64,000 nucleotides of DNA from Bradyrhizobium tropiciagri (GCF_018130545.1 NZ_JAFCKF010000001.1:124001-188000); one strand, 5' to 3'. Counted from the first letter of the stretch, positions 37,556 to 46,251 are shown. Notes: generated from the letters alone by a model not told the origin. Program-made: numbers and translations.

Positions 37556-38194
37556 TCAGGCGGTCTTGCGCTGCCCTGCCGCCAGCTGCGCGACGATCTC
37601 ATCCTCGACCTCGCGCACCTTGTCCTTGCCGAAGAAGATCTCGTTGCCGACAAAGAAAGTCGGCGATCCGAACGAGCCGCGGGCGACCGCGTCGCTGGTG
37701 TTGTCGATCAGCTTCTTCTTGACGTCATCCTGCTGGGCGCGGGCGATGAGAAGATCGATGTCGAGGCCCGAGGACAGGAAGGCGTCGCGGAAGACCTGCG
37801 GGTCGTCCATCTTCTTCGGCTCGACCCACATGTGGTGATAGGCCGCGCGGAAATACGGCTCGAACGCGCCCTCGAACTGCGCGGCCACCGCGCCGCGCAT
37901 CAGCGCCAGCGTGTTCACCGGAAAGAACGGGTTCATGGTGAACTTCGTGACGTTGTGGCGACGCAGGAAGCGCTCGGTCTCGATCGCGTTGTATTCGGGT
38001 TTGTTCTTGATGCCGCGCAACGACTCGCCGGGCGACATGTTTCCGGTCGCCTTGTAGACGCCGCCGAGCAGCACGGGGATGTAGTCGAACTTCACACCGG
38101 TGCGCTTCTCGATCGCGGGCAGTGCGAGCTCGGCGAGATAGGCGTTCGGACTTCCGAAATCGAAGTGGAATTCGACCTTGAGCGGAGCAACCAT
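37556..38194 (-). CDS. 2-hydroxychromene-2-carboxylate isomerase/DsbA-fold protein
   Basis: 212 residues of the kappa-GST/HCCA isomerase fold: VEFHFDFGSPNAYLAE with the conserved SPNAYL stretch, PVLLGGVYKATGN, and GSFGSPTFFVGNEIFFGKDKV near the end. HCCA isomerases use glutathione in naphthalene-type aromatic degradation, and homologues appear in other ring-degrading operons. Start ATG 38194 with AAGGGAAGGG upstream; an upstream extension crosses an operator site and is rejected. It is the first gene of the HxlR-linked operon. Confidence 0.88.
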   Translation of the reverse strand: MVAPLKVEFHFDFGSPNAYLAELALPAIEKRTGVKFDYIPVLLGGVYKATGNMSPGESLRGIKNKPEYNAIETERFLRRHNVTKFTMNPFFPVNTLALMRGAVAAQFEGAFEPYFRAAYHHMWVEPKKMDDPQVFRDAFLSSGLDIDLLIARAQQDDVKKKLIDNTSDAVARGSFGSPTFFVGNEIFFGKDKVREVEDEIVAQLAAGQRKTA

Positions 38195-38261
38195 GGAACG
38201 CCCTTCCCTTCGATTGACATCGGCCGTCTGCCCGGCCGGGTTGATCGTGGTCGAGACCATA

Positions 38262-38278
38262 AGTTCTATTTTAGAACT
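38262..38278. promoter_or_regulatory. Operator palindrome 1 for the HxlR regulator
   Basis: AGTTCT-ATTTT-AGAACT, a perfect 6-base inverted repeat, 68 bases before the isomerase start. A near copy lies at 38349. Both are AT-rich in a GC-rich background. It probably overlaps the operon promoter; binding by the adjacent HxlR protein is inferred. Confidence 0.65.
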
Positions 38279-38348
38279 GTCAATATGATATTTGTCATCC
38301 AATAGCCGCTTGGTAGCTAACTTGGCGGCATCCTATTGAAACAATGTA

Positions 38349-38365
38349 AGTTCTGTTTTAGAATT
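38349..38365. promoter_or_regulatory. Operator palindrome 2 for the HxlR regulator
   Basis: AGTTCT-GTTTT-AGAATT, with one mismatch in the arm compared to operator 1, 38 bases before the HxlR start. Centre-to-centre distance is 87 bases. The two sites suit joint repression of the divergent operon and autoregulation. Confidence 0.6.
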
Positions 38366-38402
38366 TGATTTGCGGCATCGTCGCAGACCGCAGGAGACGC
38401 TG

Positions 38403-38915
38403 ATGAAATGGGATGCCCTCGAGGAGGAGCCGTGCTCACTGGCTCGCACCGTCGCCGTGATTGGGGATCGCTGGAGCCTGTTGATCCTGCGCGAATGCTT
38501 CCTGCGCATCCGCAGGTTCGATGACTTCCAGGCGTCGCTCGGCATCACGCGGCATCTACTCGCCGACCGGCTGAAGAAGCTGGTGCGCTTCGGCGTGCTG
38601 CGCAAGATTCCCTATCAGGAGGCACCTAAGCGCTACGAATACATCCTGACGCAGAAGGGGCTCGACCTCTATCCGATCATCATGTCGATCGTGCACTGGG
38701 GCAACATCCACATGGTCGACGCGCGCGGACGGCCGTTGCTGCACGAACACAAGAGCTGCGGGAAGATGTTCGACCCCGTGATGGTCTGCTCGGAATGCGG
38801 CGAGCCGCTGAGCGCCAAGCACGTCCACGTGCATCCGGGCCCCGGCGCCCGGCGATCGTCGCCGGTACACGCCAGCGCGCGGGAGCGCACCAAGCGCGCC
38901 GCTGAGCAAGGCTAG
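38403..38915 (+). CDS. HxlR-family transcriptional regulator
   Basis: 170 residues. The N-terminus (EEPCSLARTVAVIGDRWSLLILRECF) and winged helix (FDDFQASLGITRHLLADRLKKLV...YEYILTQKGLDLYP) are typical of HxlR, with the characteristic Cys at residue 11. The C-terminus adds CGKMFDPVMVCSECGEPL, a possible metal site, and a basic tail. HxlR proteins control ring-compound or aldehyde genes. Start ATG 38403 with GGAGA upstream. Divergent from the catabolic operon it likely regulates. Confidence 0.9.
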   Translation: MKWDALEEEPCSLARTVAVIGDRWSLLILRECFLRIRRFDDFQASLGITRHLLADRLKKLVRFGVLRKIPYQEAPKRYEYILTQKGLDLYPIIMSIVHWGNIHMVDARGRPLLHEHKSCGKMFDPVMVCSECGEPLSAKHVHVHPGPGARRSSPVHASARERTKRAAEQG

Positions 38916-38958
38916 ATTTTGCAGAATCGGCGGGCGCGAACAGCCGGCCGGCCACCGC

Positions 38959-39999
38959 CTACTTGACCAGCATCGCGCCGGTTTCGGGATGCTGCAACCA
39001 GCCGAGCAGCGCGTCGTGGAAACGCGCCGGCGCCTGAATCTGCGGCGAATGGCCGAGGTCGGGGAATTCGATCAGCTGGATATGCGGAATCCGCTTGGCG
39101 GCCGCCTTGCCGAGCACCGGATAGTTGCCGAGCGTCTTGCGGATCTCCGGCGGCGCGGTGTCCTTGCCGATCGCGGTGGTGTCCTTGTCGCCGACGAACA
39201 GCAGCGTCGGCGGCTTGATCTGCTCGAACTCGTAGAACACCGGCTGGGTCGCGATCATGTCATAGAGCCGCGCCGAGCTCGATGCCACGGCGGCGCGACC
39301 CTCGCCGCGATACATGCCGGCCAGCATCTGCACCCAAATCTCGTAGGACGGATCCCAGGTGTCGGCATAGTAGGTCGCGCGCTCATAGGCGCGGATGCTG
39401 TCGGCGGTGACGCGGGTCTCGCGCTGCATCCAGCCGTCGAGGCTGAGCCATGGCACGCCCTTGGCCTTCCAGTCTTCCAGCCCGATCGGATCGACCAGCA
39501 CCAGGCGGTCGGTTGCCTCCGGATACATCAGCGCATAGCGCATCGCGAGCATGCCGCCGGTGGAGTGACCGACCATGATCGCATGGTCGATCCCGAGCGA
39601 GGCGAGCAATGCGCGGCTGTTGCCGGCGAGCTGCTGGAAGGTGAACTGATAGCGTTCCGGCTTGGAGGATTTGCAGAAGCCGATCTGGTCCATCGCGATC
39701 ACGCGATAGCCGGCGCCGCTGAGCGCCTTGATGGTGCCGTCCCAGGTCGCGGCGCAGAAATTCTTGCCGTGCAGCAGCACCGCGGTCTGGCCGTTCGGCG
39801 TCGCCGGCTTGACGTCGAGATAGGCCATGTCGAGCTCCTGCCCCTGCGAGCTGAAGCGATAATGCTCGACCGGATAGGGATACTCAAAACCCTGCAACTC
39901 CGGTCCATAAGCCGGCTCAGTGGCCGATTGCGCCCATGCGTTGGACGAACCGAGCGCGACGGTCGCGGCGACGGCAAGAAACAGGGCTTTCAGGTGCAT
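38959..39999 (-). CDS. Exported alpha/beta hydrolase
   Basis: 346 residues. Signal peptide MHLKALFLAVAATVALGSSNAWAQ; the body has HGKNFCAATWDGT (oxyanion), nucleophile elbow VGHSTGGMLAMR, acid in the LLFVGDKDTT region and His in FPDLGHSPQIQAP. Likely a periplasmic esterase or epoxide/lactone hydrolase. Start ATG 39999 chosen because the signal peptide begins there. It points towards, but is not coupled to, the HxlR gene. Confidence 0.88.
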   Translation of the reverse strand: MHLKALFLAVAATVALGSSNAWAQSATEPAYGPELQGFEYPYPVEHYRFSSQGQELDMAYLDVKPATPNGQTAVLLHGKNFCAATWDGTIKALSGAGYRVIAMDQIGFCKSSKPERYQFTFQQLAGNSRALLASLGIDHAIMVGHSTGGMLAMRYALMYPEATDRLVLVDPIGLEDWKAKGVPWLSLDGWMQRETRVTADSIRAYERATYYADTWDPSYEIWVQMLAGMYRGEGRAAVASSSARLYDMIATQPVFYEFEQIKPPTLLFVGDKDTTAIGKDTAPPEIRKTLGNYPVLGKAAAKRIPHIQLIEFPDLGHSPQIQAPARFHDALLGWLQHPETGAMLVK

Positions 40000-40122
40000 C
40001 TCAACGGGTCCGAACATTCAGAGGACGATCTCGTGATGCCGTAGCCGAACGTGTCGGCGCCATCCAGCGCCAACAGATGATTTGTTCGTGATCGGCCGTG
40101 AATCTGCGACGGATACGTGAAA

Positions 40123-42444
40123 CTACGCCGGATCGAACGCCCGGATCGGCGGCAAATTGCCGTTGAAACGCTCCACCTGAACGGTCGTCAACTGCCCGGT
40201 GCAGCCCTGCGCGAAGGATGACGTGCCGATGTCGCGTGTCAGCACGTTCGGATTGCCGTGCACGCAGAGCGACGCTTCTTCGTCGGGATCCATCGGGTCG
40301 TACCAGGCGCCGGTCGGCAGCTGCACCACGCCGGGCGCGATGCCGTCGGTGACATGCACCGCGGCGAGGCAGGCGCCGCGCGCGTTGAAGATGCGGATGA
40401 TGTCGCCGTCGGCGATGCCGCGCGCCGCAGCATCGCGCGGATTCATCCGCGCGACCTCGCGGCCGCGATGCTTGGCGTCGAGCGAGTGGCCGCCGAAATC
40501 GAGCTGGCTGTGCAGGCGCGTCACCGGCTGGTTGGCGACCAGGAAGCACGGCGCGCCCGGCGTCGGCGTGTCTGATTTCTCGAGCCAGACCGGATGGCCG
40601 GGACAATCGGCATCGCCATGGTCAGCGATCTTCTGCGAGAAGATCTCGATCCGCCCGCTCGGGGTCGGCAATGGCCGCGCGACCGGGTCCTCGCGGAATC
40701 GCCGCAGCGAGCCGCCATCGTCGAGATGTTGCGGCACCACCAGGCTGCCGCGTTCCCAGAATTCCTCGAAGTGAGGGGCCTCGAGCCCGCGCGCGGCGAG
40801 CGCCTTGCGGGTCGGTTCATAGAGACGTTCCAGCCACTCGCGCGACGTGCGCCCTTCGGTGAAGGGCTCGCGGGCCCCGAGCCGCTCGGCGAGATCGGCG
40901 AAGATGTCGTAGTCGTCGCGCGCGAGGCCGAACGGCTCGGCGATCCGGTGCATCGCGACCATCAAGGGATCGTTGGTGGAATAGCCGATGTCCTCGCGCT
41001 CCAATGTCATCGTCGCGGGCAGCACGATATCGGCGTGGCGGGCGGTGGCGGTCCAGGCGAGTTCGTGCACCACGAGCGTATCGAGCCGCGCAAACGCCTT
41101 GCGCAGGCGGTTGAGATCCTGGTGATGGTGGAACGGATTGCCGCCGGCCCAATAGACCAGGCGGATATCCGGATAGGTCCGGGTCTCGCCATTGTAGCGA
41201 TAGGTGGTGCCGGGATTGAGCAGCATGTCGGCGATGCGCGCCACCGGAATGAAATCGGCGATGCCGTTGCGGCCCTGCCCCAGCGTCGGTCCGGGCACGT
41301 CGTTGACGCGGCGGCCGTAATAGCCGATCGCGCCGAGCGAATAGGCGTAGCCGCCGCCGGGCAGGCCGATCTGGCCGAGTGCGGCCGCCAGCACCATGCC
41401 CATCCACACCGGCTGCTCGCCATGCTCGGCGCGTTGTAGCGAATGCGAGACGGTGATCAGCGCACGCCGCCCGACGAGCCGCCGCGCCAGCGCCCTGATG
41501 GTGTCGGCAGCGATGCCGCAGATCGCCGCGGCCCATTCGGCGCTCTTCGGCTGGCCATCGACCTCACCGGTGAGATAGCGCAGGAACACCGGCCAGCCCT
41601 CGGTGTAGCGATCGAGGAAGGCCTGATCGTGCAGGCCCTCGCTGACCAGAGTGTGGACGATGCCGAGCATCAGCGCGGTGTCGGTGCCGGGTGTCGCCGT
41701 CAGCCATTCGGCGCCGGCCTCGACGGGCAGATCGTCACGCAGCGGGCTGACCAGCACGAACTGGCAGCCGCGCCGCTGCGCCGCTTCCATCGCGCCGCGC
41801 TCGACATGCTTGCTGATCGAGCCGCCGGCCACCATCGAGTTCTTCAGCGCCATGCCGCCGAATGCCAGCACGATGTCGGTCTCTGCTGCGATCTGCTCCC
41901 AGGTGACGTTGCGCTTGGTGATGTCCTCATAGCCGGCAAGGATCTGCGGCAGCAGCACCGAGGACGCGCCCGAGGAATAGGTGTTCACCGAGCGCACATA
42001 ACCGCCCATCGCGACGTTGAGGAAGCGATGCACCTGGCTCTGCGCGTGGTGGAAGCGGCCCGCGCTCGACCAGCCATAGGAGCCGCCGAACACCGCGCCG
42101 GGGCCGATCGTGTCGCGGATCCGCGCCAATTCGCCGCCGAGCAGATCGAGCGCCTTCTCCCAACTGACCGAGACGAATTCGTCACGTCCGCGGCGGTCGT
42201 CGGGCCCGGGGCCGCGCTCGAGCCAGCCGCGGCGGATCGCCGGCTGGGCGATGCGGGCCTGGTGGCGCAGCGCGCCGGGGAAATTGTTGATGATGCCGTT
42301 CGGATCGGGATCGCCGGCATAGGGCCGGACCTCGAGGCCCGCCTGGCCGAGACGCGCGGAAAACACTCCCCAATGCGAGGTGTGCGGCTTGAAACCATCG
42401 GACAGATCGAGGCCGGGATCGGGGTAGCCAATGGTCTCAGACAT
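40123..42444 (-). CDS. Molybdopterin-dependent oxidoreductase, BisC/TorA type
   Basis: 773 residues of the DMSO-reductase family without an N-terminal Fe-S Cys cluster or Tat signal, as in BisC-type cytoplasmic enzymes. YSSGASSV contains the likely Ser ligand of Mo. Other family features are SHWGVFSARLG, FGGMALKNS, PGTDTALMLGIVHTL and the C-terminal pterin-binding domain (ARMNPRDAAARGIADGDIIRI). It may reduce an S- or N-oxide. No redox partner gene is adjacent. Length is usual for BisC. Confidence 0.92.
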   Translation of the reverse strand: MSETIGYPDPGLDLSDGFKPHTSHWGVFSARLGQAGLEVRPYAGDPDPNGIINNFPGALRHQARIAQPAIRRGWLERGPGPDDRRGRDEFVSVSWEKALDLLGGELARIRDTIGPGAVFGGSYGWSSAGRFHHAQSQVHRFLNVAMGGYVRSVNTYSSGASSVLLPQILAGYEDITKRNVTWEQIAAETDIVLAFGGMALKNSMVAGGSISKHVERGAMEAAQRRGCQFVLVSPLRDDLPVEAGAEWLTATPGTDTALMLGIVHTLVSEGLHDQAFLDRYTEGWPVFLRYLTGEVDGQPKSAEWAAAICGIAADTIRALARRLVGRRALITVSHSLQRAEHGEQPVWMGMVLAAALGQIGLPGGGYAYSLGAIGYYGRRVNDVPGPTLGQGRNGIADFIPVARIADMLLNPGTTYRYNGETRTYPDIRLVYWAGGNPFHHHQDLNRLRKAFARLDTLVVHELAWTATARHADIVLPATMTLEREDIGYSTNDPLMVAMHRIAEPFGLARDDYDIFADLAERLGAREPFTEGRTSREWLERLYEPTRKALAARGLEAPHFEEFWERGSLVVPQHLDDGGSLRRFREDPVARPLPTPSGRIEIFSQKIADHGDADCPGHPVWLEKSDTPTPGAPCFLVANQPVTRLHSQLDFGGHSLDAKHRGREVARMNPRDAAARGIADGDIIRIFNARGACLAAVHVTDGIAPGVVQLPTGAWYDPMDPDEEASLCVHGNPNVLTRDIGTSSFAQGCTGQLTTVQVERFNGNLPPIRAFDPA

Positions 42445-42850
42445 TCAGCGGCGTCCTTCGAAAGCGGGCGTCGAGCCCGGTCACAAACAGGTCGCCAGTA
42501 TAACGATCCGCGCCGCGATGTCTTTGGATTCAAGGTTGGGATTCAGGGTTGCTGAAAACGCAGGCCCCCCCGCGCGACCACGCACATCGCACCGCGCCTG
42601 CCAAATGTCGCGGAACAACCCCATGCACAGTAGCGGCGGCGGCCGCCGGTGCTCGAATATCGACTTGACACGTCGGGCAACTCAGCGGCACACTTCCACT
42701 ATTCCGAAATTGCGCAAACGCGTCAGTCCCGCTCCGGCGGGCGCGCCGGCTTTGCGGCCGAAACCACTCACTTAACCATTGATCATGCACCGGCGCGCCA
42801 CGGCGAACGATCGCCGGCGCGTGGCCGCGCGCCTGCCAGGAGAACTCGAC
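42445..42850. other. Intergenic region upstream of the hypothetical-XRE gene pair
   Basis: 406 bases with no supported gene. The open frames here are extensions or shadows of the gene at 42851. The region is GC-rich, contains short simple GC tracts and probably the promoter for the plus-strand pair and for the molybdoenzyme. Confidence 0.4.
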
Positions 42851-43525
42851 ATGACCACCGCTCCCGACCTCACGCCGGCACCGGCGATCACCGCATCCGG
42901 CCCGGCCACAGCCGCCGCAGCGCCGCGCATCAAATTCTCGCCGCGCGGCTTCTGCATCGATCATCCCGATCCGGAAGCCGGCGCGGAGCTGATGATGACC
43001 GCACTCGGCGCCCCCGACCGCGAGGCGATGGACGGCATCCTCCGGCAATTGGTCAAGGCCAGCGTGAGCGGCGGACGCGCCGACCGGGTCAACCTCGCTT
43101 TCATGATCTCGATGGTGCGCAGCATCGGCCCGCGGGATTCCGTCGAGGCCATGCTGGTGGCGCAGATGGTGTCGGTTCATGTGATGGCGATGCGCTGCGC
43201 CCATCACCTCGCCCATGCCAGGGATCTGGCCCAGCACGACAGCGCCGCGCGCGCTTTGGGCCGGCTCGCCCACACCTTCCCCGCCCAGATCGAGGCGCTG
43301 AACCGCTACCGCAGCCGCGGCGAGCCGGCGATCACCGTGCAGAACGTGAAGGTGGAGGGCGGCGGCAAGGCCATCGTCGGCAACGTCACCCAGCATGCGC
43401 GGGTGACGGTGAATAAGCGCCGCGCATTCGTTGGGGTGGTCATTGACCCTAACAAGAAAAAGGACAAGGCCGATCGCGCCAAACTTGTGCAAGCCGCGAA
43501 ATTGATCGGTGAGTTGAAAGCTTGA
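42851..43525 (+). CDS. Hypothetical protein with a KAIVGNV motif
   Basis: 224 residues, starting ATG 42851 behind AGGAG. A Pro/Ala-rich N-terminus leads to a helical middle (LVKASVSGGRADRVNLAFM, VHVMAMRCAHHLAHARDLA) and ITVQNVKVEGGGKAIVGNVTQ near residue 180, a motif I recall in many rhizobial hypothetical proteins, often in mobile or island regions. The C-terminus is Lys-rich. The XRE regulator follows after 16 bases. Function unknown. Confidence 0.7.
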   Translation: MTTAPDLTPAPAITASGPATAAAAPRIKFSPRGFCIDHPDPEAGAELMMTALGAPDREAMDGILRQLVKASVSGGRADRVNLAFMISMVRSIGPRDSVEAMLVAQMVSVHVMAMRCAHHLAHARDLAQHDSAARALGRLAHTFPAQIEALNRYRSRGEPAITVQNVKVEGGGKAIVGNVTQHARVTVNKRRAFVGVVIDPNKKKDKADRAKLVQAAKLIGELKA

Positions 43526-43541
43526 ATCGGGAGCGTGTCGC

Positions 43542-44084
43542 ATGGTGAAAAAGTCGGTCGATCCTCGGATGATCGAGGTTGAAGAGAATCTGCTGATCGA
43601 TTTTCAGTTCCTCATCCAAGAAATGATGAGCGAGCAGAATGTGACGCGCAGTGAACTCGCGGATCGAGCTGGGTTCTCGAAGGCGAGGGTCACCCAGATT
43701 CTCAGCAATGAAGCCAACCCTACGCTCAAGAGCATGGCACGTCTTTTCTTTGCTCTTGGAGAGCAGCCTTGCGTGAGTCGAAAGCGCCTTGAATCCGCGA
43801 AGGCGATGGCCAGTCACACGAAGGATAGGCCGCAAGAGTGGCAGTGGGGACAGACGCTCGCTGACGCGCACACCCACAACGAAGGTACGATTCGAACGCT
43901 TAAAAAGGAGCTCGCCAGGGACATTGGAGTATCTAACGATAACCATGCCCCCGTTCTTTTTCTTCCGTCTGAGATGGCCCTCGTCCCCGAACCTGAAGCT
44001 GCGTACGGTGGACCGCCCACCCCATTCTGCCCGTCAACTTGCGCCCGCCATTGCTTGACGAGATCGCGCCTGCGGCCGGGATAG
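43542..44084 (+). CDS. XRE-type HTH regulator, 3' end fused into antisense of the WYL gene
   Basis: 180 residues. HTH at about 25-75: VTRSELADRAGFSKARVTQILSNEANPTLKSMARLF. GGGAG precedes the ATG. Codon use is less GC-rich than neighbours (many AAT, GAA, GTT), hinting at transfer. The last ~28 residues (GGPPTPFCPSTCARHCL...) read through the antisense 3' end of the WYL gene and look non-native, so the original stop has probably been lost. Likely controls itself and the preceding gene. Confidence 0.7.
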   Translation: MVKKSVDPRMIEVEENLLIDFQFLIQEMMSEQNVTRSELADRAGFSKARVTQILSNEANPTLKSMARLFFALGEQPCVSRKRLESAKAMASHTKDRPQEWQWGQTLADAHTHNEGTIRTLKKELARDIGVSNDNHAPVLFLPSEMALVPEPEAAYGGPPTPFCPSTCARHCLTRSRLRPG

Positions 44085-44704
44085 CGCTGCTTCAAGGGCT
44101 TGATGCGCGCGATCCGGTCTGCGCGGAAGGTGCGGAAATCCTTTCGCAGCTCACACCAGCCCGCGATGATGCGGCGGGTCTCGAAGAAGCCGAGCATGAT
44201 CGGCCAGATGACGCGCTCGGTCTCGGCGCCCTTCGGGTCGCGATAGACGATACGGAGCTTGTGCTGCTCTCGCATCGCCTGGCGGAGCATCTGAAGATCC
44301 ACGGACGCGGTTTTGGGCGCGCGGCGGCTGACGTGAAAGCTCTTGTCGTCCAGCCTGTGACGCAGCTCGGCTGGAAGCACCGCGCCGATCTTCGAGAGCG
44401 CGTTGTGCGCGGCGAATGCCAATCCTTCGTCGGTCTGCCGTTGCACCCATTGCACGCCAAGGGCAACCGCCTGAATCTCCTCTTCGGAGAACATCAGCGG
44501 AGGCAGCAGAAAGCCGGGACGCAGGACGTATCCGACGCCCGGCTCTCCTTCGATTTCGGCGCCCAGCGCCTGCAAGGCGGCGATGTCGCGGTAGACCGTT
44601 CGCAACGAGACACCGGCCTCACGCGCAAGGTCCGTCCCCGACACCGGCCGTGCATGCCGCCGGAGCATCTGCATGAGGTCGAACAGCCGCTCGCTTTTGG
44701 ACAT
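43814..44704 (-). CDS. YafY-type WYL-domain transcriptional regulator, over-long 3' end
   Basis: 296 residues as read. HTH_11 at 3-60 (SERLFDLMQMLRRHARPVSGTDLARE), then a WYL domain with LRIVYRDPKGAETERVIWP and RDFRTFRADRIARI. Proteins of this type usually end near residue 230, after RYPGRRRDLVKQWRAQVD. The last ~65 residues are antisense to the XRE gene and rich in Ser/Cys, so they are not native. Divergent ATG 44704; probably regulates the genes at 44749-46079 upstream of it. Confidence 0.8.
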   Translation of the reverse strand: MSKSERLFDLMQMLRRHARPVSGTDLAREAGVSLRTVYRDIAALQALGAEIEGEPGVGYVLRPGFLLPPLMFSEEEIQAVALGVQWVQRQTDEGLAFAAHNALSKIGAVLPAELRHRLDDKSFHVSRRAPKTASVDLQMLRQAMREQHKLRIVYRDPKGAETERVIWPIMLGFFETRRIIAGWCELRKDFRTFRADRIARIKPLKQRYPGRRRDLVKQWRAQVDGQNGVGGPPYAASGSGTRAISDGRKRTGAWLSLDTPMSLASSFLSVRIVPSLWVCASASVCPHCHSCGLSFV

Positions 44705-44748
44705 GGACGCAGCCTAGCACGTTCATGACAGGAATTGGCAGCAGCCTG

Positions 44749-45681
44749 TCAGCCGATCGCGACGAGACCTTTGCCGCCGATCTTGCGGCCTCCTTCGAGG
44801 GCCGTCAGCAGCGTGATCGCCTGGCCGAGCGGCACGGTCTCGGCAATCGGCAGCCTCAGCTTCCCCTCTGCGGCCGCATCGGCAATGCGATCGAGAATGT
44901 CCGCGCGCGGCGTACACACGACAGGCTTCAATCGCCGGTTCAAGACCGAGCGGAGGAACTTGATCGGAGTCGGGTTGATGTCAGCGAAGACGCCGTTGCT
45001 GCCGGCGAGGCGCAGGCCGACCGCCGTCGGCATGATCGCCGCGGTGTCATAGACCACGTCGAACCGGTCAGGGAGCGTCGACAGATCGGTCTTGCGATAG
45101 TCGAAGACCTTCTGCACACCGAGATCCCGCGCCGTCTGCATGGCGTCGGCGCCGCAACTCCCTGCAACGATGGCGCCGAGCATCCGCGCAATCTGCACCG
45201 CGGCCGCGCCGACCGCGCCGGTACAGCCATTGATGAACACCGACTGGCCGCGCTTGAGGTCCGCCTTGTCCACGAGACCATTCCAGGCCGTGACGCCTGG
45301 GGTCCCGAGGCAAGCCGCGTCCGCGAAGGATATGGAGTCGGGCTTCTTCGCGAGACAACTCTCGCTGGTGACGACCGCTTCGCCGAGCGCGCCGCTCTGC
45401 TTGAGCCGCGCGAGACCGAAGACGGCATCGCCCGGTTTGAAGCGGGTCACCCCGGCACCAACCGAGATCACGATCCCGGAGAAGTCGCTGCCGATGGCGC
45501 GCGGAAACACCTTGCCGGTGATCATCTTCAGATCACCGTTGCGCACTTTCCAGTCGATCGGATTGATCGCGGCGAAGCTGACCTTCACCGCGACCTCGCC
45601 GCTGCCCGGGGGCTGCGGCGCGACGTCCTCGAGCTTCATGGTCTCGGGGCCGCCATAGGCGTGGTATTGAATGCGTCTCAC
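44749..45681 (-). CDS. Zinc-independent MDR-family NADPH:quinone reductase-like dehydrogenase
   Basis: 310 residues. GroES-like N-terminal domain (MRRIQYHAYGGPETMKLEDV) and Rossmann NADPH site VFINGCTGAVGAAAVQIARMLGA. The structural zinc Cys residues are absent. GTG start with GGAGC upstream. It lies between the SnoaL-like gene (20 bases) and the WYL regulator (44 bases), probably one unit acting on an electrophile or quinone. Confidence 0.9.
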   Translation of the reverse strand: MRRIQYHAYGGPETMKLEDVAPQPPGSGEVAVKVSFAAINPIDWKVRNGDLKMITGKVFPRAIGSDFSGIVISVGAGVTRFKPGDAVFGLARLKQSGALGEAVVTSESCLAKKPDSISFADAACLGTPGVTAWNGLVDKADLKRGQSVFINGCTGAVGAAAVQIARMLGAIVAGSCGADAMQTARDLGVQKVFDYRKTDLSTLPDRFDVVYDTAAIMPTAVGLRLAGSNGVFADINPTPIKFLRSVLNRRLKPVVCTPRADILDRIADAAAEGKLRLPIAETVPLGQAITLLTALEGGRKIGGKGLVAIG

Positions 45682-45701
45682 GATGCGCTCCAGCGACGAG
45701 A

Positions 45702-46079
45702 TTACTGAGGCTGGACCGTCGCCGCATAGGCGGCGAACGGGGTCGCGTCGTAGATCACGCGCGTGGAAGCGATCTTGCCGCTCTCGACCGTGAGGTGCTC
45801 GGCAACGATGGCATGCGCGACGGGATGTGTATCCGCGTCATAAACGATCACGGCCTCCGCATCGTCGCCGAAGGCGGCGAGCAGCGTCAGCTTCCTGATC
45901 ATGCGCGAAAACCCGTCGTGAAAGCCGCGAAACGCCGCGCTCCCGTTGAGCTCGCCGCGCGGTGAGTTGCAGACGATGTCGGCTGCGGAGATCGAGACGA
46001 TCTTGTCGACATCCCCGCCGGCCATTGCATCGAAGTAGCTGCGGGCGACGGCCAGCGCCTTGCCGTTACGTTCAGTCAT
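45702..46079 (-). CDS. SnoaL-like/nuclear transport factor 2-fold protein
   Basis: 125 residues: KALAVARSYFDAMAGGDVDKIV, HPVAHAIVAEHLTVESGKI with the usual NTF2-fold cone. Members include isomerases, hydrolases and unknowns. Start ATG 46079 with AAAGGAA upstream; a 16-codon extension is not supported. First gene of the small operon with the MDR enzyme and WYL regulator. Confidence 0.8.
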   Translation of the reverse strand: MTERNGKALAVARSYFDAMAGGDVDKIVSISAADIVCNSPRGELNGSAAFRGFHDGFSRMIRKLTLLAAFGDDAEAVIVYDADTHPVAHAIVAEHLTVESGKIASTRVIYDATPFAAYAATVQPQ

Positions 46080-46195
46080 CACATGTTCCTTTCGTTGAGG
46101 TGATGGACTGAGGCTAGCGCATGCCACTGACAGATTTTGTCAGCATGATAATGGGGACGCGAAATCGCTTTTGCGCCGCAATTGCCATTAGATTA

Positions 46196-46214
46196 CGCTT
46201 ATCATATATAAGCG
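46196..46214. promoter_or_regulatory. AT-rich palindrome upstream of the fabF-like gene
   Basis: CGCTTAT-CATAT-ATAAGCG, a perfect 7-base inverted repeat 38 bases before ATG 46252. It may be an operator overlapping the -10 (TATATA) of the fabF-like promoter. Regulator unknown. Confidence 0.5.
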
Positions 46215-46251
46215 AACCGGCCTCGCCGGGTAAGAGCGCGACAGGAGCACC

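Noticed and set aside
42530-43543. 337-codon minus-strand frame
   Set aside because: Antisense of the hypothetical gene at 42851; His/Arg-rich shadow composition and no ribosome site.
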